From assembly GCA_004802705.1 (NCBI GenBank), contig SGPL01000546.1, positions 1 to 21,853 of the forward strand: DNA of 21,853 bases. Direction: 5' to 3'. The notes beneath the pieces were generated by a model. It did no database searches. It was not told the DNA's origin and saw only the letters and a list, made by a program, of their open reading frames with translations. This document shows, piece after piece, positions 10,137 to 19,900 of this stretch. This DNA comes from Bondarzewia mesenterica (lineage: Eukaryota; Basidiomycota; Agaricomycetes; Russulales; Bondarzewiaceae). The number at the start of each line of letters is the position of its first letter. Position 1 is the first letter of the stretch. Both the position numbers and the translations under genes were made by a program.

Positions 10137-10990
10137 TTGCCCCGTCTCATTTCTGTAGGCCTTTGCCGATGCAGCACGGATCACTCATTGGATGACATCA
10201 TAGAATCTGTATTTGTACCAAATCATAGGATGGCGATTCAAGGCTCTCCTTTGTTTTGCGAAACTTCCTGGCCAATTAGCATTTAAAAATCCCCTCTTCC
10301 TTGATGAGCAATTAACTTATGTCGGAAAATAGTTAAGTACCAAAGGACCTCTAAATGACACAGTAATTTAGGAGGCAATACATCATGGATCTCACTTTTG
10401 CACGGACTACGATATCCTACAAAAGATGCGGGAAGACGGGACGGAGCTGGTGTTAGGGATGACAGTCACAGGCGCCTTTGTGCCTCTGTCGAGCGCGCAC
10501 GGATATCACAAAGAAGGCTGAGAGAGACTGGGTATAAAGGAACAAAAATCAGGTATGATACTTCCACTGGCACTGTGTTGACGGCACGTTCATCTCTGTG
10601 TGTTTCTGGCCAGCAAATGCTCGCCCACCGAGTCCGAACGTACGTATCTACATATCAACACCAAGCAGCATTCAGGAGGGGTCGTGGTGTGACAGTTGGA
10701 TGCATCAATTGAACACAAAAGACCCTAAGTATGTCCACTGATACGAGACGAGAAGGGACGAGGAAAAACTCACCACAAGTGACAATCAAACAAAGTAAAA
10801 AGCGGAAACGACTAAGCTACACGGATATCGACGCTCCGGGATGCCCTCCCTAATTTCCCTGACCTTGATACCAGGTGCATCAGATTCTTCTGTATGTAGC
10901 TGTTCGCCCGATAGTCTGTTTCCAAACACCAGTCACAATGTTAGAATCAAAATCAAAAAAGGCATCGTAAGGCATAGACAAAGTGAGAGA
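10137..10990. other. Intergenic, no gene seen
   Basis: This follows the seven-helix gene, whose 3' UTR probably occupies the first part. Short frames (for example 10398-10712 on plus) have no recognisable domain, start context or splice extension. No repeats were noticed. Confidence 0.4.
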
Positions 10991-11011
10991 CAACACTCGT
11001 GTTACCCTATG

Positions 11012-11596
11012 CTCGCTAGCAGGTAAAATGAACGCCGGTACCGGCCTGAGAATCCCTCTACCAACGCTATCCGCGATACGTCGCGCGAACGTTCTCCCCC
11101 AGGCGATATCCTCCTCCGTCGGGCTGTAACGCGCAGGAAACTCGCAACTCTGCCCTTGCCCCAGGTTCAGAAGAACAATGATGCGATAAAAATGAAAAAC
11201 AAAAGGACAAAAGGACAATAGTAAAAAACCGTCAGTAGAATATCAAGTCCATAAATTGAAGGGAAAAAAGAAACTAGGGCAATAACAAAACGAGAGGTAA
11301 AAAAAAAAAGCTCGCCTCGGGGTAGCTGCATGAACGGAAATGTACAACACACATCCACACCAGGTCTCGGATTAGCATACGTCCCGAAGACCGCCACTTA
11401 CCACCTTCAGGACCATGTGCGAAAGACACCTGGAACGCCGAACGGCCCTCAGAAATAACGTCCACCTGCCCGCCTCAACCGACCTCCCGAATGCGCTTGG
11501 ATGGTCACGCAGCGTCCGGACTGGTAGGATGGAACACCTCATCCGCACTGAACTCACGCAAGGAATCAAAATGCTTCGGCGCGCAGACCGGAAAAT
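11012..11596 (-). pseudogene. Broken gene fragment with two in-frame TGA codons
   Basis: On the minus strand an exon-like block runs from a TAG acceptor (11597-11599) at 11596 down to 11402, followed by GTAAGT. One frame is open throughout except for TGA at 11505-11507 and 11475-11477. It reads in part KHFDSLREFSADEVFHP and, after the second stop, VDVISEGRSAFQVSFAHG. Both stops are one C-to-T change from CGA (Arg). A second coding-like block at about 11160-11012 contains CEFPARYSPTEEDIAWG and TFARRIADSVG; whether it belongs to the same gene is inferred from strand and spacing. The intervening ~240 bp are T-rich on the minus strand. The 5' part of the gene is missing: immediately upstream sits the duplicated pseudogene at 11613. 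Family not recognised. Confidence 0.4.
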
Positions 11597-11612
11597 CTAG
11601 CAATTTAGCCGC

Positions 11613-12486
11613 CTACGGCGCGCTGAGATATCCACCCTCGAACGTGAACTTGACGCTGCGCCGCGGCACACGAGCGGGGTCGTACGACGGGCTGTGAGCG
11701 TGAGTGCGGCGGGGTCGTCGCATGGAGCGAACTGGTCCATCGACGTCACCGACCGACGCGATCCGTGCCTGGATACACGCAGGCCTCCCGACGACGAGCG
11801 GGGCGGGCGTGTTGGAGCGGTGTGCGGACAGCCTTTTCTGTGCGAGACGCGGCCGCATATGTGGGTGAGGGGGTCGGGGGTAGCTTGAGCGTGGATGGGT
11901 GAAATTTGAATGATGGCCGCAGTCGGGCTTCTCGCTGGGAGAGCATCAGGAAAAGAGCAAATTTACTTAGTTTATCGGACTTCTACAAGTTCCTGGACTT
12001 CTTGCAGGGCATCTGGATTTTCCATAAGTCAAGAAGTGACCGCCTTTCTAGAAATATGAAAGGACAACAAAAAGGGTCTTGACGGACTTGGAGGCCGCGC
12101 TTCGCCTACTTCTTGATAGACACCTGCCTCGAGCAACTTTCAGCAAGTCCCGGACTCTCCCGGACTTCCGCGCCTTCAATGACTTGAGACGCTGTACAAG
12201 TCAGCCGAATTCCAAAAAGGAAATCTACCTTTTTCCTGATGAGGCGTGCGCGGGGGTAGAGATTGTGGATCAGGGATGACTGGGTCGGTCTCGCAGTCAG
12301 TGGAGGATGACGCCCGACTGGATGCTCGCGAGTCTCATTTTGACTCGCAGAACACTGGCACAGGAAGGGTCCGACATTGAGAACGCAGGAGGAGAGGATG
12401 AGCACGGTAAATGCAAGGCCAATGTGAGAAAGTGCAGAGGATGAGCATGTCGACGAGAGGACTGCCAGCGTCGAGAGGGGTGCCGT
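11613..12486 (-). pseudogene. Decayed second copy of the 6139-6762 membrane protein gene
   Basis: Nucleotide similarity to 6139-6762 is evident along nearly the whole length. Lesions: the start codon ATG is ACG (12484-12486); the juxtamembrane segment encoding the poly-Arg region is deleted (near 12360); small indels occur near 11700-11760, where the frame changes; and a 298-bp insertion splits the gene at 11944-12241. The C-terminal piece (11613-11858) still reads SPSYDPARVPRRSVKF and TFEGGYLSAP, close to the intact gene. The copy is in the same orientation as its source, about 5.5 kb away, with the intact seven-helix gene in between. It cannot make the full protein; expression of a tail fragment is not excluded. 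Confidence 0.88.
11944..12241. mobile_element. 298-bp MITE-like insertion with terminal inverted repeats
   Basis: The intact paralogue reads GGGAGAGGCGTG across the site (6488-6499), whereas this copy reads GGGAGAG, then 298 extra bases, then AGGCGTG. The insert starts CATCAGGAAAA and ends TTTTCCTGATG, an 11-bp perfect terminal inverted repeat that extends imperfectly to about 23 bp (18 of 23 matching). The flanks give a 2-bp (AG) or, with the end placed one base in, 3-bp (GAG) target duplication. There is no coding capacity. The interior is rich in GGACTT/CGGACT-type words. Size, TIRs, short target duplication and lack of a gene fit a non-autonomous DNA transposon. The parent superfamily is not identified. 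Confidence 0.85.
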
Positions 12487-12536
12487 GGTGATGGGATCGC
12501 GTTATGGGGCGGCGGAGAGGCTCTGCTGCTGTCAAT

Positions 12537-12647
12537 TTCACTCAGTGATTTGTCTCACATATATTCTTACAGATGCCCTTTTGTAGCATTGCAACCACCT
12601 TGTCCCAGATGGCCAGCTCGATGCAGCGTCAGAAATTGTCTCACACT
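12537..12647. repeat. Duplicated block, copy B
   Basis: This is the partner of 7614-7728. It directly follows the end of the duplicated gene upstream region (similarity to 6808 ends near 12532), which shows the original duplication was larger than the gene. Confidence 0.7.
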
Positions 12648-12655
12648 GGGGGAAT

Positions 12656-13030
12656 GGAGGTATTTAGTCTGTGAGTAAATGTGAAAATCACGATAAGCAA
12701 AGACAAAATTTAATCCAGATTTTCGCAAGAGATAAATAGGGTACAAATAATGTATTTATCATAACATATACTCAGCATTTACTCCAATAACCAATTTTAA
12801 AATTCCTTTATATATTTTCAAATTGTTCTTTTCAAAGTAAATGAAAAAAGGATTCACCATTCACGCTGGAGCATTTCGCGGTGAATATTTGCCATTTGTA
12901 TCGCATATGCCTCGCATATGGATGCCAATGATGTTTTCGACTTTCTCCCCCTTTTTTCCAAGGGCATACCTTAAGCAAATATTCTCTTTTCTTTTATATT
13001 TTCTCTTTATAATTCCTCAGCACAAATGAG
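12656..13030. other. AT-rich island without genes
   Basis: Clearly more A/T-rich than its surroundings, with runs such as TTTATATATTTTC. A 9-bp inverted word, GAGTAAATG near 12673 and CATTTACTC near 12777, could be the ends of a small decayed element, but no target duplication was found. Two CGCATATG words lie near 12900-12920. No coding frame is credible. Confidence 0.4.
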
Positions 13031-13292
13031 AGATGCGCGCCAGAATCTCATATGAAGCGCATCCTCACCATATCTCAAGTTTCTTTTCAGACATTTACGA
13101 ACATCGACTATCAAAGAGATCCATCAAAACAGTCATCCAGCACAAAACAATCTGCTCCCATTGTCGAATTTGGTCAATTGGAAGTGACCTGTCTGAACGT
13201 CGCCGTTATCATCCAGCCATCCAGCTGCGTATTGCCAGCGTGCCCACTCTTTGAAGAGTCAAAGTCAAATCCTCTTCTGTGCTTTCCCTTTC

Positions 13293-15877
13293 CTACCACC
13301 GTTTGGCGGCACCACCGACCTTCTTCCCCAACCCAGTCACGGCCATTGCAGCACCTGAGTGCCCTGTTCTGATGTGCTGCGACAGACTCTCGTCCTTTGC
13401 CCATGTTTTCCTGTTCGCTTTCACCGCGGCGAGGATGCTGTATTGATGACACCTTAGAATAGGCCGAGTGTGAAGCTGAAGGGAAGGGGGGCGTACGTCT
13501 GTGTCCATTGGCTTATGGCTTGTGGACCCCAAAGGTACTTCACGCACTCTGGTCATGTCTTTGTCCTCCAAATCGTGGCTGTCGACCCAAGAGACATTGT
13601 TCGGGTCGAGCATATCGACGCGCTTTGAATGGGACAAAGCTCAACCTCTCAAACGGAAGATAGAGGTGGGATTGAGATTGGGGGAAGTGGGTGAGGATGG
13701 GAGGCAGGCTCACGGTGGATCATGATGCTGGCATTGGGCAAGCACTGTTGTTTTCCGTTCTCACCTGTTCATGATGTATGAAGTCCGCGTGATGCGTGAT
13801 GCGTGCATGTGATGTGTTCATGTATGGTTCGAGGTAGATCAGATTCATTCTGTGGGAGGGTAGATGGAGAATGTACCTGCGGCGAGGAGGAGAGACCCAT
13901 GGAGCTCGCCTGACCTATGCAGTAGGTGTGTATCAGTGAGGAGACGTGAGTTCAAGTGCGATAGTGAGCGAGGGAGATCTAACCTGCACCTACACCAGTT
14001 CCCAAAAAAGCACCTCTGCCTCTGACCCCCCACCTATCTCCACCCCCTAGCTGCAAATGGGAAGGGGGAGAACATGGGGAGCAGACGAGAAGAGGGAGGG
14101 ATAGGGGGAGGAGGAAAAAAGAGCTCACTGTGTCATAAATGGCCAGTCCAGCAGCGAAAGCTACCACCAAGCGAGTTCATGTACAGATGGATCAGTTTGG
14201 ACATCTCTTCAGCTTCGAGGAAGAGCAGTTGCGCGACCGTCAGCGCCACGTCGATGTCTTGAATCTGAATACAAAAACATGATTAACAAAATAAAAAAGA
14301 AATTAAATTACAGAATAGAAATTCGCTGATGGGATGACGAGAAAAGCAAGAATGACTTTCGCGGTTCCCTTGTGCGACCCTGCAGAGGTCCGCGTACAGT
14401 TCAGCAGTAGCGACGGTTTCGCGAGGCTTGTCTTCTGCTTCAGCATTGCTACCAATGTCTATAGCGTCATCCCGTCGAAGGTGGGCAAACTCGGCAAACT
14501 CATCGACCATAGGCTGCCCATACGCCTGATAGAACACAATTGTCTCTGAATTCTTGGCTGCGCATTGAACAATGTCGAGTAAGAGGGTTAAGGATTGGGC
14601 CAAGGATCGAGAGACTCACCGAGAGCTTCAAGATTATCACTATCAATCTTTCGCTTCTTTGTCCGCAAGCGCGCCATCCATACATCGTAGTCCTCTTCCT
14701 CGGACTCACTGTCTTCAAGGTCAACGCCGCGATCCCATCGCTTGACCCTCAGCCTTCCCTCAACAGCATCCCTATGCAATTTCTCTAGCTTGGCATCATC
14801 CTCTTCTTGGTGTTCCCTAAGGTCATGATGATGTCGCGATCGGTGAACGAAACCGAGGGACACCGAAGATACTCACTTGACCTTCTCCAGCACCAAATTT
14901 TTCATCAGTGCATTTTCGGTCATAGTCGTGCCACCAATCCCTCAGGGACCTTATCCTGCTCATTGTCATCCCCTTTCTTTTTCATGGCACCACCAAACCT
15001 GAGAGTATCCTCCTCGTCCAACTCCACTGCCTCAGCTTCGACGAACTCAGATCACAACGACTTCTTCAACTTGTCCACGTGCTTTTCACCCACGCAGAGG
15101 ACATCGAATGCATTGCGCAGCTGTTTCCCATGCGTGGGAGATACAGAGAGCAATGGCGGCAGCGAGGAGCGGTAACCATCCACTCCGTCAAGGCCTGGCA
15201 CAGGGGATGGACAGCGCTGCAGGCAGTGGGGCAGCACGCGCAAGGGAGTGTCTTCTGCATCTGAGAACGTGATTGTACAGAGAGGCTGGCACTGCAAGAA
15301 TACCGTGGCCAGTGAGGGCTGCGATCTGAAAAAATTTGAGCGTGTTGAGGGCGAAGGCCAGTAGACCTCTGAACCTGGACACGTTCGGTCGCGTCTGAGT
15401 GGGAAACCTACGTGACCCCCCATTTTTGAATTCATGTTAGATAGACATGATTGAAAAAAAAGAGCGGCACTAACCCGTTCTCCATCACATAGAGTTGAGC
15501 TTTATTTTGAAGTGGGCGGTTAGCAGCCAGGAGTAAAAACTTCTGCTCCTTCTCGAAAATCGAGTCAGCTTTTCCCTGCAGCTTCTCGTCGACTTCAAGC
15601 GCGGGCTGAGCACCACATTGAATTTTCTCAGATGGTCAAGCCAGATTCATCGTTCAGACATCTACCAAGCAACAAAACTGAGCTAGTTAGTGGAGATCGC
15701 ACCTGAGTCTCTTCAAACGCATCTGCCAGCCCACCAAGCTTGACAGCTTGAGGTTCCTACACAGCTTGCACGGTGCCAGAGCCGACGAGCTGCGAAAAGC
15801 CATGTGGCGAGGATGACAGGCCCAAGTTCTCGTCCGATGCACCCGCCACTCCACCCTCACCATCATTATTATCAAAA
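13293..15877 (-). pseudogene. mrc1: Mrc1/Claspin-like replication checkpoint mediator, disrupted
   Basis: Mrc1 travels with the replisome and relays replication stress to the Rad53/Cds1 kinase. Exon-like blocks on the minus strand: 15877-15703 (contains DENLGLSSSPHGFSQLVG), 15605-15475 (contains IFEKEQKFLLLAANRP and ends LYVMENG), 15407-15375 (PTQTRPNV), 15325-14877 (contains LCTITFSDAEDTP, LRNAFDVL, LDEEDTLRFGGA and NALMKNLVLEKVK), 14816-14620 (EHQEEDDAKLEKLHRDAVEG, RVKRWDRGVDLEDSES: the MRC1-like domain core), 14557 to about 14375 (contains FYQAYGQPMVDEFAEFAHLR), about 14264-14126 (contains DVALTVAQ and EAEEMSKLIHLYM) and 13637-13293 (contains LDPNNVSWVD and AAMAVTGLGKKVGG). Lesions: TAG at 15757-15759, TGA at 15052-15054, a one-base frameshift near 14930, no clear donor after the 14557-14375 block, and TGA near 14126. 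Introns are retained, so it is not a retrocopy. The N-terminal coding part may extend to about 16063. Sequence errors are a less likely alternative given several lesions. Confidence 0.75.
13786..13815. repeat. Short GCGTGAT microsatellite-like run
   Basis: The word GTGATGC is repeated head to tail (GCGTGATGCGTGATGCGTGC and degenerate continuation), inside an intron-like part of the mrc1 relic. Minor. Confidence 0.5.
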
Positions 15878-16063
15878 TACTACGAGAAGATGAGCGTGGT
15901 GGAGGATGCAGAGGAGAGCTCTAGAGAGCGTGGGTGCTGTTGAGTAGATTGGTGGTGATGGACATTGAGGAAGCTGGTGGGATGACGGACAGAGTTGTTG
16001 ACGCCGATGCCGATGATAAATCATCTGCATTATAAAACGTGAAAAGGGCAGTTCATCAGACAT

Positions 16064-16377
16064 GTGAATGAGGAAACGGAGTGGTGACTATACTCGATTT
16101 TAACGAAAATGATGGCAGGCGAGTTGACTTGTCATATAAGGTGTGAAGCTTGAAGAAGCTGGAGGGAGCTCAAGGGACAGTGTCAGCTAGTCGGCGATGC
16201 TTGCTGTTCAAATGTTGAAGCTGAGGCTTTGAGGCTTTGAGGCCTTGAGCTTGAAGTTTGGGCAGACGGCCTCAGGCAGAAGCTTAAAACTGCTTGAAGC
16301 TGCTTGAAGCCGCTAGAGGTTTATAGTCACGTGAAGCCAGCCTGCGATCGTGCTGCGGTTATGCACTATGAACCAAA
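16064..16377. repeat. Low-complexity region of GCTTGAAG / AGGCTTTG words
   Basis: An 8-bp unit AGGCTTTG is repeated three times at 16224-16247 (third unit AGGCCTTG) and runs into AGCTTGAAG. The word CTTGAAG recurs at about 16149, 16250, 16291 and 16301, the last two inside GCTTGAAGCTGCTTGAAGCC. The region lies between the mrc1 relic and the transposase relic. It could be degenerate subterminal repeats of the transposon or slippage products; no gene is present. Confidence 0.5.
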
Positions 16378-16972
16378 ATGCGACTGGTAGAGGCATTATT
16401 GAATTTTGATGATGCCGCAGGTCCAAGTTTTTCGCATTTCTTTCCTTGCAGACATCACCTATCGACAGATTTGTCTGCTACGTCTTGGAGATTTGACTCA
16501 CGGCTCGGACTAGCGCTACCTTCAGGTAACTCGTCTTCTTTCGTTTTCATAGTTGTCGTTCTTGTAAGCTTTTTATCTCTTCCTTGGACTGCCGACTTTC
16601 CCATTCTCATCCAAGCCAGTTTAACCACTCAGACATACGCCGCGCACTTTTTTTCTGCAGATTGCGATGGAACAATAGGTAGAGTGATTTCTTCTGATCT
16701 GTCATCTCTCAAGATCTCACCTCCTTTTTGGATGTGCAATCGATTGCATCGTAAGCTAAATTCAGGTCTCCCATGCTCATCTTACGTGCCATCATCTCAT
16801 TATCAACATCTGCTCGATGCATCGTTTCCTCCGGCCCGCCGTCATCATCCGCTCTCATACATTTTCTTCCTGTATGCGTTTTTCTCTTCTGTTCCTTTCC
16901 CTATATGACATTCTTTATCTTCTCCATCTTCAGGCATTCTCCTCCTCCACATTCCGTGCTCTCACTGGTCCA
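16378..16972 (+). other. Unassigned stretch with a few exon-like pieces
   Basis: A plus-strand ATG at 16378 opens MRLVEALLNFDDAA up to a GT site; after a CAG acceptor near 16451 the frame continues DITYRQICLLRLGDLTHGSD and stops. Further plausible junctions exist, but no convincing gene results, and the long open frame (16378-16908) is T/C-rich and of low coding quality. Probably the 3' flank of the transposase relic, on the opposite strand. Confidence 0.25.
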
Positions 16973-19900
16973 TTAATAAGGGTCATCGCGTTTAACATTC
17001 TCCCACTGAGTGACTTCTGTCTCTTCCGCATCGGAGGCCATACCATTGTCATTACTCTCAGGATTGTCTTTGAATGATAGGGCATCTGACGTGAGCATCT
17101 GCATTGAATCCAAATTTAGGAGGGCCGCTGATACTTTGATCAATCCATGCACCCTATTCAGAGGTAGAATATGCACACAGGGACCAATGCTGGAAACAGT
17201 GAGCTTCGTCCTCACTATGTGGCATGGGACATCTTTCACGCCGATAATCTCCACTTGTTCGTATATGTCATAATATAAATGGCCTATTCCAAATTCTGTC
17301 ATAGTTCCGTCGTTATCCGAGTTTTTGTTGCTTGATCCATCTTCCTGGCAGGAAAGTTTCATCAAGTTTTGAGAAATTTTGCGGTAGGGGTCGTGTGGAA
17401 TGTGGGTGTCCGAGAGTTTACAGAGAGGTTTCATGGCCAAGAAGAGCTCCTTGGTGATCATTCTACCCGCTGAAGGGAGCATTCATTAATGATTGAAAAT
17501 ATGCTCGATTTGTCCAGCTACAACCGCACTGTCTGTGCGACGGAACAAGATATTGCTGTCCTTTGGGGAAGTGCTGAATGGCTTGTAAATGATACCTGAG
17601 ATCAGAGCCTTAGAATAGAACTTCACGTCTCTGCGCAGATACAACTGTTCTCCCAGTTTTCTCTCGTCCTCGTCGACATATAAACCGGGGGATTGCGCGT
17701 CAAGTCTCTGCAAAAATGCAAAATAAGAGTCGTCCTGGAGTTCACCATCTTTTCCTTTTCCTGGCTTCGATAACTTTGGATGCATCCCAGACAGAGCGTT
17801 CATGTCCTAGATATGTGTCCCGTGCTTGTCTTCCAAAACGAAAGCATTGTAGGCATCAATCAGTTCTGTGGCTGTTTCGTGTACATGCAGATCTCTCAAA
17901 AGAGGACATAGATTTGCGCTGTGACACGTATGGTTCATAAAGGTCAGCTCCATTTCACCTGTGAACTCGAGATGAATACTTTCCAAATTGACATTCTAGT
18001 GATAGCTGCTGAGACTTTACGTACCAAATTTCTTATTTGTTTTCTCTCGCTGGAGTAGATAATTATATCGCTCAATTGCAAATGCTCACCAGGCATGAAC
18101 GGGCCCAAAGGAACAAAGAAAATCCCCCAGATGCAGAGATAGATGGTGGTTTGGATGCACTTTCGCGTCGTTGTACAAGCTCTTCATGCCCATCAGATAT
18201 CAGAGCATCAGCTTGTCATACAGAGCAACATGCTCGGGCGAAGTGATAAGCATGGAACCTATCTCAACGGCAGTGACCAGATCAATGAAATTGGACAGGA
18301 TTTCATAGTACCGATCATCGTGCCCTCCCCATAAGCATATGAGAGTGATTGGAAGGTGAACAGTGCAAGTAGCTCTCCATTTGTCGGCGCTGAGTGAGCT
18401 ATGGGCGGCACATCCAAGGTTCGGTGGTGCCGGGCTAACCCACGAAGGGAGTTCAGTACTTGCCATGTCCTTATGAACTTCAGAGAGGACTGTTCTGCCA
18501 AGTACACCCTTCTTCAGACCTTGCTTTGCCTTTGTTTGCGCCGCAGTGTCAGTTGCGCCATGTACTTTCTATTCAATAAGTCAGTTAATGAGGATTACAT
18601 CTGAACGCAAAGAAACACGCTACCCAAGACAATAAGCAGTCTACCAAGACATCCTTTCTCGCCCTACTGGAGATGCTGCATGCCTTGCATAATGAGGATA
18701 GAATAGACACCGTAAATTCCATGAGGTCGGCCCTTTGAATCTCGGTTTGACTAGAAAACCACTGTTTCGCCTCATCAACGCCGAGCTTGTTCTTGGTGGA
18801 CATGCCCATTGTATCATCAACACATACTCCGGTCTCAACCTGAGGAAAGACATTGTCTGCTCTCTAAAAAAAATATACAGTATGAGACAGGTGCGTAAAG
18901 TGGTATCTTGACGATGTGTCTGGTCTGGTCACTCACCCAATTCAATAGTCTTGAAACTAGATCAGGATTGTTGCCTTTAGTTGACAAATTCAGATCCTTT
19001 ATGAGGGATATAAGGACATCCTTAGTAAAGAACATGTGATCAGTTGATTCAATAGACACAGCTGACTGAAGCATAGCCTTTGCGCCCGCTGCATCCTTTT
19101 TCCCTACAATCGGTGCTCTGACTGGGAATTCAGTGGCCTGAGACTCAGCAATAGGCAGTTGAGCAATAGGCCTTTCTTCAGTTCTCATAGATTTGCCAGC
19201 AATAAGAGTGACTGGAGAGGAAGCTCTCCACTGACGATAAAATCTTGATTAATACTTATAAAATTAACAAAAGATTATCCTCACCCATTTGATTAGATTT
19301 TTTGTTAGTACTTTGGCAGTGCTCACACGTCGAATATTACGGTCGAGACATAGATGCCAAAGGGCAGATTTTCCGCATTTCTTCAAAGCCGCTTCGTCTC
19401 CTCTTGTCAACACTTCCGCAGCCCATGCCATTTCCTTGTCCGGTGGACGCAGAGGGATTTTCTTCAATGTAAACTTACCGTCACTATCTTCGAAACTGAT
19501 GTCCATGCCCCAGATTTCACGGCAATGTGTTTTGAAGAGACCAAGGTAGAAAAGATGCATGGAATCGATGACGATGAAGTGGATAGAGTTCCAATATGGT
19601 AATCATAGGAGCAGTGTCCATCGAACACTGTGATCAGAATATATCTTCTGTCGCTCATCTTGAGATTTAGCAGCCACCCAGGCTGTAGCCCATTTTTTGT
19701 GATTAGCGAAATCTCAAGGAGGCTATGCAGATCTATCCAAGTCCTCGATGTCCTCTAAACACAAGAGACAGTATGAGCAAAAATAAGTCGATACATGGCC
19801 AGCAAATCCCCCAGCTTGTTTAGCCGCAAGAAGGTCACAGACCAAGGAGATAAGGGCACCAAGAATTCTTCGTCCCAAGCGACATCCAGCCGTCCTCAAT

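Noticed and set aside
12656..12790. GAGTAAATG / CATTTACTC inverted pair as ends of a second MITE
   Set aside because: Only 9 bp, no extension and no target duplication in A/T-rich sequence, where such pairs occur by chance.
16378..16908. 176-codon plus-strand frame
   Set aside because: It is rich in Ser, Pro and Phe from C/T-rich sequence, its only coding-like pieces are in different frames, and no homologue is recognised.
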